A stretch of 64,000 nt of DNA from Dirofilaria immitis (taxonomy: Eukaryota > Nematoda > Chromadorea > Rhabditida > Onchocercidae), in NCBI GenBank assembly GCA_024305405.1, contig JAKNDB010000087.1:992001-1056000 (forward strand). Direction: 5' to 3'. Both the position numbers and the translations under genes were made by a program. The notes under the pieces are model-generated. The model saw only the letters and a list, made by a program, of their open reading frames with translations. It was not told the origin of the DNA and did no database searches. Of the stretch, positions 61,491 through 64,000 are shown in pieces. Every line of letters starts with the position of its first letter. Within the stretch, counting starts at the first letter, position 1.

Positions 61491-63498
61491 AAAATTCTGT
61501 TATGATTTAGTTCTTTGCCTTTCTGCCTGCTGCGCATGTTGTTTCTTTAACTGATAAAAATTCATCACTCGAATTTGCTCGCAAGATATCCTCATAAATT
61601 ATTTTAAAAATTATTTTTATGTCGAATGCAAGAAAAATTATTTAAAAAAGTTGCATTGTACATTTAATAGTCATAGATTAGCTTATCAACTAAAAAGTAA
61701 ACTTAACGACTTCTATAAATTTTCAAGTAATGTTGAAACTATTTTCAAAAATTAGTGCGGAAAAAGAAATACGCAAATATTTCATCATATTATGTGTTAA
61801 TAAAAAAATGAGAAAAAATTCGAATAAAACAAGTTATAGATATTTTACTAACATTTTCGAATCATTTTTAAATAAGTTATAGTAACAAACAGACAAATAC
61901 TATGAAGAATGGAATATCGTAGATTACAATATTGTATGAAAATATAAGTGATAAAATGGATGTAATATGAAATTTAGTTCAATTGCAATTAGAAATTTGT
62001 CGTTCAAATTTTATTAATTACTTTTAGCGATTAATTAAATAATAATCAATAAAATCGAAAAAAATTTTTGCTTCAAAGTCAGTCTGTCAGAAACAAAAAT
62101 TTAGGCTTTTGTATTTGAAATAATTATTTGAAACATAATAGCATGCGAATACTTTATATGAGCGGTACCATTATACGCTTTTTTATTTTAATATCGATTT
62201 TGGCCCTTATGAGTGTAATATTGAAATTATAACGATATCACTGTAAGTTCATATCACTGTAAGTTGAAATTTAATTATCAGATATTCCGATAATTTTTGG
62301 TGCAATGGTTTCATGTGAAATTTCCAAATAATATATCAACTGTTATTTATTGGTGAATGATAGATCATTCATTGACCATTGATGATTGTTAATTTGACTT
62401 TTTATCTTAACTGTCTATTTTAGTGAATTCTAATAATATATTTTAAAAGTAAAACATTTTAAAACCTATACATTACTTGTATGCATTACTTAGCTCATGA
62501 AACCTCCACAATATCATGCGATATTCAAATCCTTCCTAGAAATTTGAGTATTTCAAAATTCCATCTGCCATAAATTACTGCATTTTAACAGATTATCTAT
62601 AAAAATAAAGTTCATAATATCATGTTCTTTAGGAGTATACTGAAGAATGACCGTCATATATCAGAATTATTTCACTATTAGGTAATTCATCAATCTTAAA
62701 GAACTTCATGTGTTTGCTTGCTACGGATGTTGTTATCGCTTCAAAATAAATTAATTCAGTTTGTTGATAATTGGTGTAGAATAGAAAGTAAATGAATTTT
62801 TTTGAAGCGATAATCAATTCATGTGACAATTTCAATAGCAACCTTGTACACTATTTTCAATTTGCTTCGTACGTAAGGCACGAGAAATAAATAAAATATA
62901 ACAATAGAAATAAATTATTCCAGATTTGAAACGATTAAAAATTGTCAAAAGGTGAACAATAATTTTGATATGTATTATAGCAGCATACATTTCATCAATT
63001 ATAAAAAAATTGATTTTCCTTTGTTTGAGAAGGAAAGGAATTTAATAATAGTGTTGAATTCTGTTGATAGTTATATTGATATTAACAGAGATAGTAATGA
63101 CTTTTATTTGCATAAATTTGCATAAACATGGTTTTCAATGAGGTTATTATAAAAAGTTTCCAATACACCACAAAGCATTGATAATATTAAAGATTAACAA
63201 GCTCGCTTTTTATTCTATAAATCGTTTTCATTGCCATATTTCGACAATAAAAAGCTTACATAATCATGCAAAAAGATTAGGGGTAGTGTGATTTATCTTT
63301 CATAGATCACATGAATAGAGAAACGTTTAAAATCACTCTCCAAATCAGTATAACATTTAATATTTGCTACAGTTCATTCGCCTCCTCTGATTTATCTATT
63401 TTATAAAAATTCTTCCTAGAAATACTATCCAGAATCCTACGCTAAATTCTATTCCATATTTTAATCATTACTATTTATCCGTAAAATTCCTTGCGAAA
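61491..63498. other. Intergenic, no gene seen
   Basis: AT-rich, with the second copy of the direct repeat at 62068-62230. A 70-codon minus-strand ORF at 62629-62841 has no support. Confidence 0.5.
62068..62230 (+). repeat. Direct repeat, copy 2 (partner 61327-61490)
   Basis: Same order of blocks as copy 1 with small indels; the spacing between copies is about 740 bases. Confidence 0.7.
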
Positions 63499-64000
63499 AT
63501 GCTATTGTTTTATTACTTTCTAATAGCTGTATTGCCATTATGCGTCACACAAGTAACAGTAAGTGAATAAATTTAAATTATTATTTTTATTTAAAAATTA
63601 AATATTTATAAATTTTCTGTCTTAATCAATGACAGAATTTTTCCCTTAAAAAGAATACCAACAGTAGCATTCATTGTTTGTGTTTTTATCATTTTTTCCT
63701 GTTACCTTCAAAGCAGTTATTATTTAAGCTCTCTATAGCATGGTAGTAACTGCATATGCTAATATCAATAGAATTCCTTCACAATGATTGAAATTGTTCG
63801 AAAATTTTCAAGAAAAATAATCATCAAATCATTTTCATTTCGCATAATTTTAGATGCCAAATGAAAATGATTCATCAATAGCGGGAGGTATACATGACCA
63901 GTTAGATTTCAATGAACATAATCGAAAACATTCAAACGAAAAACGGTTCAAAAGCGATGTATGCAGTGCGGAATTCTATCAACGCAACAATCCGAAAAGA
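63499..64000 (+). CDS. Unrecognised secreted protein, 5' part only
   Basis: Exon 1 (63499-63558) encodes a signal peptide (MLLFYYFLIAVLPLCVTQ, then VT) and ends at a consensus GTAAGTG donor. Exon 2 starts at 63854 after ATTTTAG and is open to the window end (49 codons), with an Asn/His-rich, charged start (MPNENDSS...), then a basic pair (NEKRFKSDVCSAEF) with one Cys and a further KR at the edge. The basic pairs could be prohormone-type cleavage sites. Phase is 0 at the junction. The family is not recognised; it could be a neuropeptide-like or other small secreted worm protein. No clear trans-splice acceptor is seen within 50 bases of the ATG. Confidence 0.6.

Overview
This is a strongly AT-rich stretch of nematode nuclear DNA. 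Evidence for a nematode: genes split by many short introns with TTTCAG/TTTTAG acceptors; spliced-leader-type TTTCAG acceptors a few bases before start codons; an Srsx-type chemoreceptor, a receptor family found in nematodes; and three decayed BEL/Pao retroelements. The gene style and AT bias would suit a parasitic clade III (spirurid/filarial) worm, but that is an inference. No bacterial, plasmid, phage or CRISPR content was seen.

Layout. 211-690 (-): relic of selenocysteine lyase running towards the left edge. 2996-4023 (+): intact complex I subunit NDUFA7/B14.5a in three exons. 8269-10264 (+): GM2-activator/ML-domain lipid-binding protein in six exons. 11030-12830 (-): BEL/Pao relic. 13320-30050: an old tandem segmental duplication, unit 1 about 13320-20478 and unit 2 about 20490-28855, followed by a young composite copy of unit parts (28492-28855 and 29084-30050). 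Each old unit carries a very small secreted collagen-like gene: a dead copy at 18026-18566 and an intact 94-residue copy at 24139-24506. Unit 1 also holds a 43-bp minisatellite (15911-16303).

Right half. 31546-33837 (+): carbonyl-reductase-like SDR in seven exons with two apparent one-base deletions. 35018-36964 (-): Srsx-like 7TM receptor, six exons, intact. 40628-40762: long near-perfect hairpin. 43200-46050 (+): LTR-flanked BEL/Pao remnant. 47776-54532 (-): serine palmitoyltransferase subunit 1 (SPTLC1) in 12 exons, with two coding indels and a GC donor. 59400-61200 (-): a third BEL/Pao relic with protease and RT motifs. 63499-64000 (+): first two exons of an unrecognised secreted protein cut by the window end.

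No operon-like spacing is seen and the genes do not form one pathway. SPTLC1 (sphingolipid synthesis) and the GM2-activator-like protein (glycolipid handling) are loosely related, which is probably chance. The repeated finding of one- or two-base deletions in otherwise well conserved genes (SDR, SPTLC1) means either true decay or uncorrected assembly indels; NDUFA7, the GM2A-like gene and the receptor read through cleanly. Exon models are hand-built from splice sites, phase and remembered family sequences, so exon edges may move by a few codons.
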